Origin: Candidatus Altimarinota bacterium
GTDB lineage: Bacteria; Patescibacteriota; Gracilibacteria; UBA1369; UM-FILTER-53-11
Length of the DNA: 59,278 bases
Reading direction: 5' to 3'
Assembly (NCBI GenBank): GCA_018061065.1
Contig: JAGOUV010000008.1
Coordinates: 1-59,278 of the forward strand
Part shown: positions 8,426-15,970 of the stretch, in pieces
How the letters are laid out: the number at the start of each line of letters is the position of its first letter
Numbering within the stretch: the stretch's first letter is position 1
Position numbers and translations under genes: made by a program
The notes under the pieces: model-generated
Seen by the model: only the letters and a program-made list of their open reading frames with translations
What the model was told of the DNA's origin: nothing
The model's database searches: none

Positions 8426-8463
8426 AACGCAATTACTTTAAGCGGGCATATATAAAAAGTCAA
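8426..8463 (-). promoter_or_regulatory. Promoter of the ilv leader and operon
   Basis: On the minus strand TTGACT (8458-8463) and TAAAGT (8435-8440) are separated by 17 nt, a good sigma-70-type arrangement. The leader ATG begins 9 nt after the -10 box. The VKOR gene promoter on the other strand (TATACT at 8495-8500) lies beyond it, so the two units diverge from here. Confidence 0.75.
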
Positions 8464-8506
8464 GATAGTGTTTGGCTCTCAAATACCCTACTGCTATACT
8501 GTGCAG

Positions 8507-8959
8507 GTGAATTATAAAAAATTATTATTGGCGGTTCATATTGCATCAATTTTGGGCATGCTCGTAACGGGCTATTTAATTTATCAGCACTACAAGCCAG
8601 CTGGTGAGTCGTTTTGTAATATCAATGAATATATTAGCTGCGATATTGTTAATAAAAGCGAGTATTCAGAATTATTTGGTGTAATTCCAGTATCAGTATT
8701 AGGATTTTTAAGTTATTTATTCTTCGGCGTTGTAAGTGCTTTTTGGCTCAAAAAAGGTGGCATTCCAAAGCGATTACAGTTACTCGCCACAGTGTTCGGC
8801 GTTTTCTCGCTGATATTCTCACTCTATCTCACGTATATTGAATTTTTTGTCTTATTCGCCGTTTGCATCTTCTGCCTTGCACAACAAGTCCTCATTCTTA
8901 TTATCTCTCTAATTCTTTTGTATTTATGGTACAAGCAAAAACGCGCCTTGCACTCGTAG
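8507..8959 (+). CDS. VKOR family thiol oxidoreductase (integral membrane)
   Basis: A 150-residue membrane protein with four or five hydrophobic helices. Bacterial VKOR homologues reoxidise thioredoxin-like oxidases with quinone and so drive disulfide formation outside the membrane. The loop cysteine pair is C37 and C45 (SFCNINEYISC) and the quinone-side CXXC is C120-I-F-C123. The start is the GTG at 8507, exactly 6 nt after TATACT; an ATG further upstream in frame would lie before the promoter. The gene overlaps the next one, a thioredoxin-like lipoprotein, by 34 nt. Confidence 0.88.
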   Translation: MNYKKLLLAVHIASILGMLVTGYLIYQHYKPAGESFCNINEYISCDIVNKSEYSELFGVIPVSVLGFLSYLFFGVVSAFWLKKGGIPKRLQLLATVFGVFSLIFSLYLTYIEFFVLFAVCIFCLAQQVLILIISLILLYLWYKQKRALHS

Positions 8960-9297
8960 GAATATCACTTGTTATGCTCCTGAGCGCATGTGGCAGCTCA
9001 CCTGAAATGATCGCATTTGCTAAATGTATGTCTGAAAAAGGAGCAGTTATGTATGGATCATATACGTGCATCCATTGCTTAAATCAGAAAGAAAAATTTG
9101 GCAGTGCATTTAGTGAAATCAAATATGTTGAATGTAATCCTAATAGCCCTAAAGCTGATGTTACAAAATGTGAGACGGAAAAGATTCGTGTCACACCTAC
9201 GTGGACATTCGGTGATGGTTCACGAAATGAAGGCGAAATGAAGTTGGTTGATTTGGGAGCAAAAACCAACTGCGAAGTTCCTCTTGAAGCTAAATAA
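8926..9297 (+). CDS. Thioredoxin-like lipoprotein, partner of VKOR
   Basis: The 123-residue product begins with a lipoprotein signal ending in the lipobox LLSAC (C22 would be lipidated). The mature part has a short thioredoxin-like domain with active site C48-I-H-C51, then KIRVTPTW, the cis-Pro region. The segment after the active site (QKEKFGSAFSEIKYVEC) resembles the thioredoxin domain fused to VKOR in cyanobacteria and plants. The pair here looks like the split, membrane-anchored version. The start is ATG 8926, inside the VKOR gene. Confidence 0.85.
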   Translation: MVQAKTRLALVGISLVMLLSACGSSPEMIAFAKCMSEKGAVMYGSYTCIHCLNQKEKFGSAFSEIKYVECNPNSPKADVTKCETEKIRVTPTWTFGDGSRNEGEMKLVDLGAKTNCEVPLEAK

Positions 9298-9314
9298 TTT
9301 ATATTACTTTTCAT

Positions 9315-9716
9315 ATGAACAAATTCATCTCCGGGATTAGCCTGGTAAGCACCGTACTCATTCTCAGTGCATGTGGAAGCACTACGCAAACTTCAACATT
9401 AGGCACGACAGATGCCGCCACAACAACCGAAACAGCCACGATCAATGCCAGCGTAATAACCATGCGTTCGGGGAATATGTTCTTTGAGCCCGCTGCTATA
9501 ACTGCAAAAAAGGGCGAGACGATCACGATTAATTTTGAAAACTCAGGGATGCATACCTTTGTAATCGATGAATTGGGGGTTAACGTAGACCTCAAAGGAA
9601 AGAAACAAGGTTCAATCATATTTACACCAGATAAAGCAGGAACATTCGAATTTTACTGCGATGTAGGCGATCACCGTGCAGCCGGTATGAAAGGCACGCT
9701 CACTGTTGTAGAATGA
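9315..9716 (+). CDS. Cupredoxin-domain lipoprotein
   Basis: A 133-residue protein with a lipoprotein signal (ILSAC, C20), a Thr/Ala-rich linker to about residue 45, and one cupredoxin domain. Type 1 copper ligands are all present: H80 in GMHTF, C115 in FYCDVGDH, H120 and M125. It probably carries electrons or copper on the outer face of the membrane. It follows the thioredoxin-like lipoprotein by 17 nt, so the three genes may serve extracytoplasmic redox chemistry. The partner protein is not identifiable. Confidence 0.85.
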   Translation: MNKFISGISLVSTVLILSACGSTTQTSTLGTTDAATTTETATINASVITMRSGNMFFEPAAITAKKGETITINFENSGMHTFVIDELGVNVDLKGKKQGSIIFTPDKAGTFEFYCDVGDHRAAGMKGTLTVVE

Positions 9717-10366
9717 GCTCTATGAAAGCCGTAAAGATGACTGCGCAGGTGAAAGAAATTATTGCTGCGCTAGATAGAAATTTCCCCGATCCACAGCCGT
9801 TTCTGCACTTCCAGACACCTTACGAGCTGTTGATCGCAACCATTCTCTCTGCACAATGTACCGACGAGCGGGTTAACAAAGTTACACCCGCTCTTTTTGC
9901 AGCAGCAAATACTCCAGAAAAAATGATTACCCTTTCTCAAAGTACAATCAGCAGATTAATTCACTCCTGCGGTTTTTTTAATGCGAAATCAAAAAGTATT
10001 TTAGCGACCTCGCATACGCTTATTGAAAAATTCAACGGTGTGGTTCCGGCAGATTTAGAAAAATTACAGACACTACCTGGAGTAGGACGAAAAACCGCAA
10101 GTGTCGTTCTAACACAGGCGTTTAACATCCCTGCATTCCCCGTAGATACTCACGTTTTGCGCGTTGCAAACCGGCTCAGTTTTGCAAAATCAAAAGATCC
10201 TACAAAAGTAGATCTCCAAGCACGAAAAAAAATCGCTTCATCATTGTGGCGCATAGTTCATCTTCAAATTATCTTACTTGGCCGCAGCTGGTGTCGCCCT
10301 AAACCTAAATGTCCCACCTGTCCTCTGCGAGAGGTATGTCCTTATCCGCATAAGACAAAAACATAA
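9713..10366 (+). CDS. nth: Endonuclease III
   Basis: A DNA glycosylase/AP lyase for oxidised pyrimidines, 217 residues. The helix-hairpin-helix LPGVGRKTA (121-129) carries the Schiff-base lysine K127, and D145 lies in PVDTHV. Four C-terminal cysteines for a [4Fe-4S] cluster are present with spacing C-X5-C-X2-C-X5-C, one residue shorter than the usual X6 in the first gap. The start overlaps the cupredoxin stop by 4 nt (ATGA); ATG codons at 9722 and 9737 are alternatives. Confidence 0.94.
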   Translation: MSSMKAVKMTAQVKEIIAALDRNFPDPQPFLHFQTPYELLIATILSAQCTDERVNKVTPALFAAANTPEKMITLSQSTISRLIHSCGFFNAKSKSILATSHTLIEKFNGVVPADLEKLQTLPGVGRKTASVVLTQAFNIPAFPVDTHVLRVANRLSFAKSKDPTKVDLQARKKIASSLWRIVHLQIILLGRSWCRPKPKCPTCPLREVCPYPHKTKT

Positions 10367-10393
10367 AATTATGGTATAATAGACGGATTACCT

Positions 10394-11644
10394 ATGTCCA
10401 AAACAAAAACACAAAAAAGTGAGCCAAAGCTGCTGAGTCTGCAGCACGCTGCCGATTTACGTCGCGGTACGGCTGTTGCACGCAACAGTTTACTTTTGCT
10501 CGTCATCATGATGGTGATAAAAGGCGGTGCCGGTTACCTCACCAATATCGTCGCGCTCGTAGGTGATGCGATTGGAAGCTTTTCAGACATCATCGCCATG
10601 ACGGCAATTTTTATAGGGCTTAAGCTTTCTCAACGTCACGCTAATCGTACTTTTAAATATGGGTATCATCGGATTGAAACACTGGCGACTCTCATCATCT
10701 CATTGATCGTTCTCACCCTGGGTATTCGTGTTTTTATACAAAGTTATGATCGTCTTCTACATCCCGCTGCTACTTCAAGTCATATCATCGGTATGATTAG
10801 TGCAACACTCTCGATAGGCATTTCGCTTTTCGCGTTTCATTATCAAAAAAACATCGGCAAAAAAATAAATTCTCAAGCGATGCTTGCAAGTGCGTATGAC
10901 AAACGCAATGACGCTATTGTCTCTGCGGGTGTATTTGTGAGTGTTATAGCCGATAAATACCACATCCTCTACGTAGAGGGCATCATAGGCATGCTCGTGG
11001 CACTCCTCATTATCTATACGGGACTCAATCACGGCAAAGAATCTTTGCTATATCTGCTCGATTATTGGGATAATCCTGAAATTACAAAACAAATTCAAAA
11101 AATTCTTGCTCAGTCCCCCATTATTACCGAAGTTAAAAATATCCGTCTGCGCCACGCAGGAACATATATATACGGTGAGGTTTTTGTGGAAGTAAATGCA
11201 TTCGTAGAAACAAAAGATCTACGCGATGAGCTGCATCGGCTCAACAGAGAAATTCAAAATAATATTGAGCATTTGGGCGATTTCGTGATTTATATTGATC
11301 CGCCCAAGCCTACTACTATGCGCGTTGCACTGCCTATACAAAAAGAAAACGGGCTGTCTTCACTCATTGCAACTGCACCGGAAAAAGAGTTTTTATTTTT
11401 CATTGTAGAAATTAAAAACGGCGGCATAAAAAAATTCTATCGCACTCCAGAAAAATTCTTCATGAATGATGCTGCAAAAATTATTAAACTTTTGAAAAAA
11501 GAACGCATAAATATTCTCATCTCAAGTTTGATTCATCCCTTGCTGTACTATCAGTTGCGTTTGAATAATATAAAAGTGTATCCACATTTCAACGATATTA
11601 AAGATGTGGAGAATACGATTAAACTGCTGCTTTTGGACGTATAA
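10394..11644 (+). CDS. CDF-family metal transporter with C-terminal NifX-like (FeMo-cofactor-binding) domain
   Basis: Residues about 25-215 form the six-helix cation diffusion facilitator core, followed by a cytoplasmic ferredoxin-like domain to about residue 300. Residues about 307-416 resemble the dinitrogenase iron-molybdenum cofactor-binding domain: MRVALPI start, strand FFIVEIKNGGIKKF, helix NDAAKIIKLLKK and the NNIKVYPH strand. The helix 2 metal site reads D58-A-I-G61-S-F-S-D65, so the usual His or Asp of the (H/D)xxxD motif is Gly. The helix 5 site DKRND is intact. A TATAAT box lies 13 nt before the ATG. The metal is unknown; the altered site and extra domain suggest something other than plain zinc export. 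Confidence 0.85.
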   Translation: MSKTKTQKSEPKLLSLQHAADLRRGTAVARNSLLLLVIMMVIKGGAGYLTNIVALVGDAIGSFSDIIAMTAIFIGLKLSQRHANRTFKYGYHRIETLATLIISLIVLTLGIRVFIQSYDRLLHPAATSSHIIGMISATLSIGISLFAFHYQKNIGKKINSQAMLASAYDKRNDAIVSAGVFVSVIADKYHILYVEGIIGMLVALLIIYTGLNHGKESLLYLLDYWDNPEITKQIQKILAQSPIITEVKNIRLRHAGTYIYGEVFVEVNAFVETKDLRDELHRLNREIQNNIEHLGDFVIYIDPPKPTTMRVALPIQKENGLSSLIATAPEKEFLFFIVEIKNGGIKKFYRTPEKFFMNDAAKIIKLLKKERINILISSLIHPLLYYQLRLNNIKVYPHFNDIKDVENTIKLLLLDV

Positions 11645-11646
11645 AT

Positions 11647-11681
11647 AAAAGGGCTCCCTACAAGTATAGGAAGCCCTTTTT
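11647..11681. terminator. Bidirectional intrinsic terminator
   Basis: AAAAGGGCTCCCTA and TAGGAAGCCCTTTTT form a long stem with a short CAAGTA-type loop and T runs on both strands. It lies between the convergent CDF transporter and pnp genes and serves both. It is the only convergent protein-gene junction in the window with room for a clear terminator. Confidence 0.85.
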
Positions 11682-11698
11682 GATGTTTCTACGTAACC

Positions 11699-13900
11699 TT
11701 AGAAGCGACGTGGACCGCGTGGCGGAGCACTGCGACGTGGTTCTTCTGTGTATCCCTCTGGACGTGGCAACAATGCCTTGCGTGAGAGGTTAAAGCGACC
11801 TTGATCGTCGATCTCCATAAGTTTTACCTTTACGGTATCGCCGACTTTCACTACCGTATCCATGCGATCCGTGCGTGACCAATCCCATTCTGAAATGTGT
11901 ACCAATCCGTCTTTTCCTGGAGCAATCTCCACAAAGACTCCGAAGTCCATCAAGCGAACCGCAGTTCCCTCAAAGACATCTCCCGGCTTTGGAATATACG
12001 TAATGCGGTTGATCCAATCCACGGCCAACTGACCTTTTTCCTGATTTGGCGCGGTGATCATAATCAATCCGTCCTGCTCAATGTCAATTTCACACTCTGT
12101 CTCAGCCGTGATCTTCTGAATTGTCTCACCACCCTTACCAATAACCTCACGAATCTGTTCAGGATTAATGCGGATTGAGGTAATAAGCGGAGCATAAGGT
12201 GACATAGTTTTACGTGGCTCAGGCAGAACTTTATACATCTCTGCCAAGATAAACTCACGCGCCTTGCGTGCGCGCTCGAGTGCCTCATTCATAATATCGA
12301 GAGACAATCCCTTAACTTTAATATCCATCTGAAGCGCAGTAATTCCTTTGCTTGAACCCGTTACCTTGAAGTCCATATCACCAGCAAAGTCCTCCATTCC
12401 CTGAATATCAGTCAAAATCTTGTACGTTCCATTTTTGCCATCGAAATCTTTTGAGGTAATCAAACCCATCGCAATACCTGCAACAGGACGCTTGATCGGC
12501 ACACCTGCATCCATAAGTGACAATGTTGATCCACATACAGAAGCCATAGAGCTTGAACCATTACAGCTCAAGATTTCAGAAACTAAGCGCATTGTGTAAG
12601 GGAAATCTTCTTTATCGGGAAGTACAGGAAGCAATGCACGCTCTGCCAAATCTCCATGACCAATTTCACGGCGAGAAGTACCACGTAATGGTTTGACCTC
12701 ACCTACTGAAAATGGAGGGAAGTTATAGTGATGTATATAACGCTTCACCATATCTACATCCATGGTATCGATAATCTGCGCAGCACCTGGTGAACCAAGT
12801 GTCGTAAGCGTTAATGCCTGAGTCTCTCCACGTTGGAAGAGTGCTGATCCGTGCGTGCGAGGCAAAAGGCCTGCAGCAATAGAAATTGGACGAATTTCAT
12901 CGAGCTTGCGTCCATCTAAACGGCGCTCTTTTTCCAAGATATTCTTGCGCATGTGCTGCTCAAGAACATCAACCAAATTAATCTTCAACTCTTTCTTAGA
13001 AAAAAGCTTCTCTTCCATTTGAGGAGCATATTTTTCAATCAATTTTTCTTCAATTTCGTGAATGCGCTCTTTTACCGCACCCTTTGTCATACCTCCTACT
13101 GCATCAAGCATATCCTGAGTAAGGAATGTGCTGAGTGCCTCATTTACATGAGTATTATCAGCAGAAAAGATCATGGTGCGCTCTTTAGGCTTGATCATCT
13201 CACGCAATTTCATCTGTAACTCACATATTTTCTTGATTTCAGCATGTGCCATCTCCAAAGCCTTCAACATAACATCTTCAGGAACTTCCTTACATGCTGC
13301 CTCCACCATCGTAATCGCATCCATTGTTCCTGCAACAACTAAATCCAAACGTCCCTTCTCTACTTGTGTGTAGGTCGGATTAATAATGAGCTGTTCTTTT
13401 CCTTCGCTGTCAGCAATATATCCCATGCGCACTGCGGCAACCGGACCATGGAACGGCATACCAGAAATCATCAATGCTGCAGAAGTTGCAATAATTGCAG
13501 TCGTAGCAGGATCTACCTCCATATCAGCAGATAATACCGTCGCGATAATCTGAACATCATTCGTTGCACCTTTTGGAAAAAGCGGACGAATTGGACGATC
13601 AATCAAACGAGCAGTTAACACTGCATTATCTGAAGGACGGCCTTCTCTCTTAATAAAGCGGCTTCCCTTGATCTTGCCGGTAGCGTAATAACGCTCCTCA
13701 AAATCAACCATTAAAGGGAAAAAATCTATATCCTGACGAGGTGAGTCAGACATAAGTGCCGTTGAAAGCACCTGTGTATCACCCAATGCAGCGACTACTG
13801 CACCATGCGCCTGATTTGCGAACATACCGGTCGAGAGTTTTAAAACACGACCAGCTAAATTCAGTTCTACTGAACGAACATTATCTAGGGGGTTTCCCAT
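11699..13900 (-). CDS. pnp: Polyribonucleotide nucleotidyltransferase
   Basis: PNPase degrades RNA 3' to 5' with phosphate. The 733 residues contain two RNase PH cores (about 10-220 and 320-540), an alpha-helical domain between them, a KH domain (IGKGGETIQKITAET) and an S1 domain (GTAVRLMDFGVFVEIAPGKDGLVHISEW). The tail is short and Arg/Pro-rich. The phosphorolytic site segment GSSSMASVCG is present. It lies downstream of rpsO as in many bacteria, after a 152-nt structured leader. Confidence 0.96.
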   Translation of the reverse strand: MGNPLDNVRSVELNLAGRVLKLSTGMFANQAHGAVVAALGDTQVLSTALMSDSPRQDIDFFPLMVDFEERYYATGKIKGSRFIKREGRPSDNAVLTARLIDRPIRPLFPKGATNDVQIIATVLSADMEVDPATTAIIATSAALMISGMPFHGPVAAVRMGYIADSEGKEQLIINPTYTQVEKGRLDLVVAGTMDAITMVEAACKEVPEDVMLKALEMAHAEIKKICELQMKLREMIKPKERTMIFSADNTHVNEALSTFLTQDMLDAVGGMTKGAVKERIHEIEEKLIEKYAPQMEEKLFSKKELKINLVDVLEQHMRKNILEKERRLDGRKLDEIRPISIAAGLLPRTHGSALFQRGETQALTLTTLGSPGAAQIIDTMDVDMVKRYIHHYNFPPFSVGEVKPLRGTSRREIGHGDLAERALLPVLPDKEDFPYTMRLVSEILSCNGSSSMASVCGSTLSLMDAGVPIKRPVAGIAMGLITSKDFDGKNGTYKILTDIQGMEDFAGDMDFKVTGSSKGITALQMDIKVKGLSLDIMNEALERARKAREFILAEMYKVLPEPRKTMSPYAPLITSIRINPEQIREVIGKGGETIQKITAETECEIDIEQDGLIMITAPNQEKGQLAVDWINRITYIPKPGDVFEGTAVRLMDFGVFVEIAPGKDGLVHISEWDWSRTDRMDTVVKVGDTVKVKLMEIDDQGRFNLSRKALLPRPEGYTEEPRRSAPPRGPRRF

Positions 13901-14052
13901 AGTATAAAAAGGTTAAAAATATAACCTTTCCCTCTGTCCTGATTTTAAAACCTATGAGCAGATAACAAGAAAACGTCTATGGATAGTAGTCCTATCTGCA
14001 GACATATTCCTGTTACCTCGTAGGCAGGGAGAGGAAAAGTGAGATTCCGTAA
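13901..14052 (-). promoter_or_regulatory. Structured rpsO-pnp intergenic leader
   Basis: Two features stand out on the minus strand. One is a long-range stem GCAGATA/TATCTGC (plus-strand 13956-14001 area). The other is a terminator-like hairpin, AAAGGTTA and TAACCTTT with an AT loop, followed by TTTATACT directly against the pnp ATG. In E. coli the pnp leader is cut by RNase III and autoregulated by PNPase; a similar role here is inference. The TATACT touching the ATG is too close to act as the -10 of a leaderless start. Confidence 0.5.
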
Positions 14053-14316
14053 TTATTTGCGAAGTTCGAGTTTCTCAATGAGCGCCTTATATCCAACCTC
14101 ATCAGAGTTGTGGACATAGGTGAGAAGCTTGCGTCGCTTACCCACCATCATAAGCAAACCACGTCGGGAATGATTATCTTTAGGGTGCAACTGCAAATGC
14201 TTCTGCAGCTCATTAATACGCTCAGTAACGAGAGCAACCTGCACCTGGTGTGAACCAGTATCTTTGGCGTGCTTGGCGTGCTGGCCCATTACCTTCTTTT
14301 TTTGTACGCGTTTCAT
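14053..14316 (-). CDS. rpsO: 30S ribosomal protein S15
   Basis: An 87-residue S15. It has the diagnostic core [21 protein letters not shown]-type segment, [20 protein letters not shown] and a C-terminal [12 protein letters not shown]. It binds 16S rRNA helix 22 in the platform of the small subunit. The N-terminus is unusually basic (MKRVQKKKV). It is the first gene of an rpsO-pnp unit. Confidence 0.96.
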   Translation of the reverse strand: MKRVQKKKVMGQHAKHAKDTGSHQVQVALVTERINELQKHLQLHPKDNHSRRGLLMMVGKRRKLLTYVHNSDEVGYKALIEKLELRK

Positions 14317-14412
14317 GACTTTGGTAGTTTACCAGATCCCTCCTTATATATGCAAGCCTGTTGCATGTTGTATATTTCTGCCATTACCGAGTAATATCTA
14401 TCTGACAAAAGT
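14317..14412 (-). promoter_or_regulatory. rpsO leader with displaced purine-rich motif
   Basis: On the minus strand TATATAAGGAGGG is followed by a small hairpin (TGGTA/TACCA) and then the rpsO ATG. AAGGAGGG would be a perfect Shine-Dalgarno but lies more than 20 nt before the start, so it is probably part of a structured leader or lies at the transcript 5' end. S15 represses its own mRNA in several bacteria; that this leader does so is inference. Confidence 0.4.
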
Positions 14413-15342
14413 ATGAACTCAAAACAAATTATTGCAGATGCTTGGGAGTTTACGCGTGAGAACAAGCGCATTATGTGGTGGTATTCGTTCCTCCCCTCTC
14501 TTATTAATACGCTTGTAGGGATCATCTATATGACCTACCAGTTTTTTGCATTTAAGCGCTCCCCGCTCTTTGATAATGCAGATCAGAGCTTTTTAGTGGA
14601 AATGTTCGGTTCTGTTTACAATTTTCTCAATAAACATCAGTCACTCTGGATCCCTACTATAGTAACCGTGGTAGTGGTGCTCGTCTTATATACTCTCCTA
14701 CCGACCCTCTGCCAGGGAGCAATCATAAAACTCACAGCAAAAAAAAGGGCGGGTGAACATCCAGGTATCGCCATTGGCATGTCATATGGACTGCTCGCTT
14801 TTTTACCATTGCTTGAATATCACCTCCTCATAAAAACGTTTTCACTTTTTTCTGTCTTCACCGAAGCAGGATTTATTGCTCGAAATTTAGGCGCAGGATT
14901 TTTCAATGTATTAATTCCAATTTTTATTTTGCTGCTCGTCGTTGGATTTTTCCTCAATCTACTTTTCACGTATTCAGAATTTTTTATCGTCTTAGAAAAA
15001 AAACCAGTACTCACTGCAATGGGTCAAAGTGCAAAATTAGTCGTCTCAAGTTGGAAACATACATTCATAATTGGATTGTTAATGTTAATTATCGGTCTGC
15101 GTGTGATTATTAATATTATTGCAGTGATGCTTGTGCCTGCATTATTATTTTTATCAGCAGGAATTTTCGCAACGATCACACTCAAAACAATGGGCATCGT
15201 CATTAGCGGTGTACTGAGTGTTTTGGGCTTATACTTGGCCGCTTACATGAGTGGCATTTTAAATATTTTTGCAAATGCAGTGTGGACATTTACATTCATG
15301 TCACTACGCGAAGAAAAAGATATTAAAGAAATTATTGATTGA
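14413..15342 (+). CDS. Multi-spanning membrane protein of unknown function
   Basis: The 309-residue protein has about six hydrophobic segments, among them residues about 20-45, 80-100, 160-185 and 215-300. The N-terminus IIADAWEFTRENKRIMWWYSFLPSL, here split by its helix start, is typical of a family of membrane proteins with a short amphipathic lead and no known activity. No catalytic motif is visible. It resembles the YciC/glycerophosphodiesterase membrane-domain type only in topology. It is transcribed alone, divergently from rpsO. Confidence 0.7.
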   Translation: MNSKQIIADAWEFTRENKRIMWWYSFLPSLINTLVGIIYMTYQFFAFKRSPLFDNADQSFLVEMFGSVYNFLNKHQSLWIPTIVTVVVVLVLYTLLPTLCQGAIIKLTAKKRAGEHPGIAIGMSYGLLAFLPLLEYHLLIKTFSLFSVFTEAGFIARNLGAGFFNVLIPIFILLLVVGFFLNLLFTYSEFFIVLEKKPVLTAMGQSAKLVVSSWKHTFIIGLLMLIIGLRVIINIIAVMLVPALLFLSAGIFATITLKTMGIVISGVLSVLGLYLAAYMSGILNIFANAVWTFTFMSLREEKDIKEIID

Positions 15343-15528
15343 AAATTTTTTACAAATGTAAAAAAAATTCACATCGAATAATAAAACAAAAAAAAATTCA
15401 TGTAAGATTTTCTTTCACACAAATGTTTACAAAAAAATATTTGAGTATAGTATAAATTTATATTTAGTATATTTGTTAAGTAATTAAATTTTATTTTCCA
15501 AATTTTTATTTCCTAACCCAAACTTCAT
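15343..15528 (+). promoter_or_regulatory. Very AT-rich leader/promoter region of the small basic protein gene
   Basis: This 186-bp stretch is mostly A and T, with several TATAAT-like boxes (for example GTATAAATTTATA and AGTATATTTG around 15445-15475). No reading frame or stable hairpin is visible. Such DNA is consistent with a strong, upstream-element promoter for the short gene that follows. Confidence 0.45.
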
Positions 15529-15627
15529 ATGGTAGCTAAGAAAAAGAAAGTAGTGAAGAAGGCAGTGAAGAAAGTAAAGAAGGTGAAGAAGGTGGCAAAG
15601 AAGGTCACCAAGAAGAAGCGCAAATAA
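15529..15627 (+). CDS. 32-residue Lys/Val-rich histone H1-like peptide
   Basis: ATG GTA GCT AAG opens a 32-codon frame ending in TAA. About 19 residues are Lys and almost all the rest Val or Ala, in a VKKVKKVKKV pattern ending KKKRK. Composition matches bacterial histone H1-like or nucleoid-binding tails (AKKVAKK type), but this is the whole protein. It is preceded by AT-rich promoter-like DNA and followed 17 nt later by a strong terminator, which supports a real monocistronic gene. A role in DNA or RNA compaction is inference from charge. Confidence 0.75.
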   Translation: MVAKKKKVVKKAVKKVKKVKKVAKKVTKKKRK

Positions 15628-15644
15628 ATTATTTTGCATCTTCG

Positions 15645-15684
15645 AAAAAATCTCCTGCAGAATTATTCTCGGGAGATTTTTTTT
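15645..15684 (+). terminator. Intrinsic terminator after the small basic protein gene
   Basis: AAAAAATCTCC and GGAGATTTTTTTT form a stem around a 15-nt loop, with an eight-T tail. It directly follows the 32-codon gene. Confidence 0.85.
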
Positions 15685-15705
15685 GTTATGTTAATAAGTT
15701 CTTCC

Positions 15706-15825
15706 TTGTTGGGCGTTGCACGGCTGCCGCTAAGGCGGCATGGCGGATTCCTTAGAAAGGAGCCAACGCCGCGAGGCGAGTGAGGAATCCGGCTCTGCCG
15801 GTTCCGAGCGAAGCCGAGCTTATAA
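15706..15825. repeat. GC-rich dispersed repeat, copy 1
   Basis: This copy shares 33 identical bases (15718-15750) with 25535-25567 and continues with patchy identity through AGAAA, GAGCCA and GGCGAG to a common TTATAAA end. It contains a TGCCGC/GCGGCA hairpin with a TAAG loop and an outer GGCGTTG/CAACGCC pair. It is clearly richer in GC than its surroundings and lies at the 3' side of tRNA-Arg. No protein is evident. Confidence 0.75.
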
Positions 15826-15829
15826 AGTA

Positions 15830-15905
15830 TGGTACCCTCGACAGGAATCGAACCTACATCTTTCCCTTAGGACGGGACTGCTCTGATCCATTGAGCTACG
15901 AGGGC
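15830..15905 (-). tRNA. tRNA-Arg (anticodon CCT)
   Basis: The minus strand folds into a full cloverleaf. The acceptor GCCCTCG pairs with CGAGGGT (first pair G-U), the D stem is GCTC/GAGC, the anticodon loop is GTCCTAA with anticodon CCT, and the T arm contains GGTTCGATTCC. CCA is encoded at 15830-15832. It would read AGG codons. Confidence 0.93.
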
Positions 15906-15970
15906 AAAATGCACATGCAAAAAAATCTACTCGCTCATTATACCTAAGTAGAAAAAAATATCTTAATTAC

